DNA of 64,000 bases from an uncultured Rhodopila sp. GTDB lineage: Bacteria > Pseudomonadota > Alphaproteobacteria > Acetobacterales > Acetobacteraceae. The translations under genes were made by a program, and so were the position numbers. The stretch lies in the NCBI RefSeq assembly GCF_903944925.1, contig NZ_CAJATU010000063.1, forward strand, positions 62,001-126,000, given 5' to 3'. The notes under the pieces were generated by a model. The model was not told where the DNA came from, did not search any database, and was given only the letters and a program-made list of their open reading frames with translations. Shown piece by piece: positions 62,350 to 64,000 of this stretch (the first letter of the stretch is position 1; each line of letters opens with the position of its first letter).

Positions 62350-63284
62350 GCCGCCTGCACCGCGCGGTTCGGCCGGGCGAGTTCTTTCTGCCGATCAAAT
62401 TCCTCGCGGCGGCGGCGGAGTTCGTCCTCGCCGATTTGTTCGAGATTCAGGTAGTCGAGCTTCCAGCGCCCGTCCTCTGTCCAGCGAAGCGGCGACTGTA
62501 GGGTTGTCTGCGGGCCGAAGGCGGCTTCCAGCAGCAGCAGCGCAATGTCGAGCGTCCGGTCCTGGGACACAACATCGTGCGGTTTGCCGGCGCTGTTGCC
62601 CAAAGGAAAATCGCTGAACAGGAAGCGCGGCGCGGCGGCGTGCTCGACGATGTCCTTGGCGCAGCCCATCACGACGGTGGGAATGCCGTTCGCCTCCAGA
62701 TGGCGGGCGACCAGGGTGCTGGTCTGGTGGCAGACCGGGCAGTTCGGCACGATCAACACCGCATCGGCACCGTCCTCACGCAGGCGGGCGAGGATTTCCG
62801 GAGCATCGGTCTCCACCGTGACGCGGTGGCTGCGATTGGTGGGCGCGCCATGGAAGCGGGCGGCGACCGAGCCGATGCGTCCGGCTGCGGCGGCGCGGCG
62901 CAAAGCGGGCAGCGGGAACCAGGTGTTGCTGTCGGTCGCCGTGGTGTGGGTACGGTCGTAGCCGATATGGGAGATGCGCAGGTCGTGTTCGGCTGCCGTG
63001 TCGCCGGAGTAGACGGTGTAGAACTTGGCACTGCCGTTATACGGCGCCCCCGGCCCCTGGTCGCCCTTGTCCGGCTGGAACGGCGCCGCCGTGGTTACGA
63101 TGGCGATATTGCTGTCGTTCAGCGGCTTCGCCAGCGGGGTAAACGGCGCCGCCACGTAGTGTGCCCAGCGATACGGCGTCGTGTAGCCGATAGCCGCGTA
63201 ATACTCCCGCGTCCGGCGCATATACGGTATCGGCGCGTGGTAGTCGGGCGCGAAGCCCAACAGGGTGTCGAGGGTTTGTTCCAT
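62346..63284 (-). CDS. Glycine/proline reductase-like protein (GrdB/PrdB-related, Cys form)
   Basis: A 312-residue protein resembling the selenoprotein B component family of glycine, sarcosine, betaine and D-proline reductases. It has the N-terminal Y-RR-x-YY segment, DLRISHIGYDR (about 107-117) and the redox-like site VPNCPVCHQTSTLVARHLEANGIPTVVMG (about 192-220) with CPVC where anaerobes have selenocysteine or cysteine. Function in aerobes is unknown. The start at 63284 gives the family N-terminus. It forms a coupled operon with a CoA-transferase, suggesting that it acts on, or produces, an activated acid. Confidence 0.72.
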   Translation of the reverse strand: MEQTLDTLLGFAPDYHAPIPYMRRTREYYAAIGYTTPYRWAHYVAAPFTPLAKPLNDSNIAIVTTAAPFQPDKGDQGPGAPYNGSAKFYTVYSGDTAAEHDLRISHIGYDRTHTTATDSNTWFPLPALRRAAAAGRIGSVAARFHGAPTNRSHRVTVETDAPEILARLREDGADAVLIVPNCPVCHQTSTLVARHLEANGIPTVVMGCAKDIVEHAAAPRFLFSDFPLGNSAGKPHDVVSQDRTLDIALLLLEAAFGPQTTLQSPLRWTEDGRWKLDYLNLEQIGEDELRRRREEFDRQKELARPNRAVQAA

Positions 63285-63415
63285 AGGCCGTGTCTCCAGC
63301 GTGTTAACCGAAGTCGTCGCATGACGGAACCGATGGCCGCAAGGTCTGCACGCGCGTCGGCGACCAAACCAAACCGCTCCCCGCAACGTTGACACCGGCA
63401 ACAACGGGGACCCGC

Positions 63416-64000
63416 ATGCTGAGAAAACTGTGGACCGCCACCCGCCGCAGCGCCGAGGCGTTCATCGACAACGGCGACCTCAGCCGGGGCGCCGCCATCG
63501 CGTTTTACGCCATCACGTCCATCGGCCCGGTGCTGCTGATCATCGTCGCGGTCGCCGGCCTGTTCTTCGGCGAGGACGCCGCGCGCGGCGCGCTGATGGG
63601 CAAGCTGCACGACGCGATGGGCGAGCAGGCCGCCGGCTTCCTGCAAACCGCCATCGGCAGCGCCTCCAACCACCACGCCGGCCTGCTTGCCAGCGTCATC
63701 GGCGTAGTCTCCCTGATCGTCACCGCCAGCGGCGTGTTCGGCGAAATGCAGACGGCGCTGAATGCGATCTGGCGCACCAAGCCGGAGGGCGATTCCGTCA
63801 CCCGGCTGATCAAGGCCCGGCTGACCAGCCTGACCCTGGTGGTGACGCTGGGCTTCCTGCTGCTGGTGTCGCTGGTCGTCGGCGCCGCCATCGCCGCCGT
63901 CGGCCAGGTGCTGAACGGCATCATGCCGTTCACCCAGGTGCTGCTGCATATGCTGAACTTTGCCGTGTCGCTGACGCTGCTGGGGGCGATCTTCATGGCG
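63416..64000 (+). CDS. YihY/BrkB family membrane protein (partial, runs off window)
   Basis: The first 195 codons of a YihY/virulence factor BrkB-type protein with no stop before the window end. The N-terminal FIDNGDLSRGAAIAFYAITSIGPVLLIIVA (about 17-46) is the conserved family start, followed by further helices at about 81-100, 142-165 and 176-195. Members are polytopic inner membrane proteins of unclear function. The ATG at 63416 follows GGGGA. It is divergent from the PrdB-like gene. Confidence 0.88.
   Translation, partial: MLRKLWTATRRSAEAFIDNGDLSRGAAIAFYAITSIGPVLLIIVAVAGLFFGEDAARGALMGKLHDAMGEQAAGFLQTAIGSASNHHAGLLASVIGVVSLIVTASGVFGEMQTALNAIWRTKPEGDSVTRLIKARLTSLTLVVTLGFLLLVSLVVGAAIAAVGQVLNGIMPFTQVLLHMLNFAVSLTLLGAIFMA

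Overview
The window is high-GC, gene-dense DNA that reads as the chromosome of an alphaproteobacterium, most likely Rhodospirillales/Acetobacteraceae-like. The supporting gene content is a C4-pathway hemA (5-aminolevulinate synthase), a System I ccmFGHI cytochrome c operon, paired PII genes (glnB-glnA and glnK-amtB), a late cobalamin cluster, hopanoid-associated HpnK and many HWE/hybrid sensor kinases. The lineage is an inference from gene content; no rRNA gene is present. I see no CRISPR array, insertion sequence or prophage.

Layout. 1-5.7 kb: possible tRNA 3' end, YqaE/Pmp3, a GGDEF-EAL protein, BolA, an Lrp/AsnC regulator, a DUF1902 antitoxin with a broken hicA, and a ribbon-helix-helix protein. 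5.7-11.5 kb: ccmI, ccmH, ccmG, ccmF and hemA, all on the minus strand, with an FNR/FixK-like box before hemA. 11.7-19.3 kb: DUF2889, two sensor kinases, and dnaE followed by a Fic gene. 19.4-24.5 kb: a ClC transporter and a TRAP transporter operon. 24.7-30.8 kb: a nitrogen block (porin, amtB, glnK, glnA, glnB) with sigma-54-type promoters and clear terminators. 31-39.9 kb: aminotransferase, D-threonine-aldolase-like enzyme, a second Fic protein, SMP-30 lactonase overlapping dedA, an OmpA-like protein, YdjM and two unknown proteins. 39.8-42.8 kb: cobalamin assembly genes cobC-like, cobU, cobT and cobS. 42.8-52.9 kb: catabolic and transport genes (FAH family, MFS plus carbonic anhydrase, epoxide hydrolase, second MFS, HpnK, pRiA4b ORF-3-like, acyl-CoA ligase, crotonase).

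53.0-57.2 kb is the most distinctive part: a signalling cluster with a PAS-kinase-receiver-PAS_5 hybrid kinase, a single-domain protein closely resembling photoactive yellow protein (PYP), a FixJ-like regulator and a stand-alone receiver. The PYP-like protein keeps the chromophore-attachment Cys and the Glu46 equivalent but has Phe for Tyr42. 57.5-61 kb holds a well-formed promoter driving a truncated ORF, then the ligase-associated repair genes pdeM and a Lhr-type helicase. 61-64 kb holds a CoA-transferase/PrdB-like pair and the start of a YihY/BrkB membrane protein.

Five REP-like palindromes sharing a GGCCGG or GGCGGGC core lie between genes, and a different 38-nt inverted repeat lies before hpnK. 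Several relics are visible: hicA with an internal deletion, a GxxExxY fragment, and the truncated ORF at 57.6 kb.
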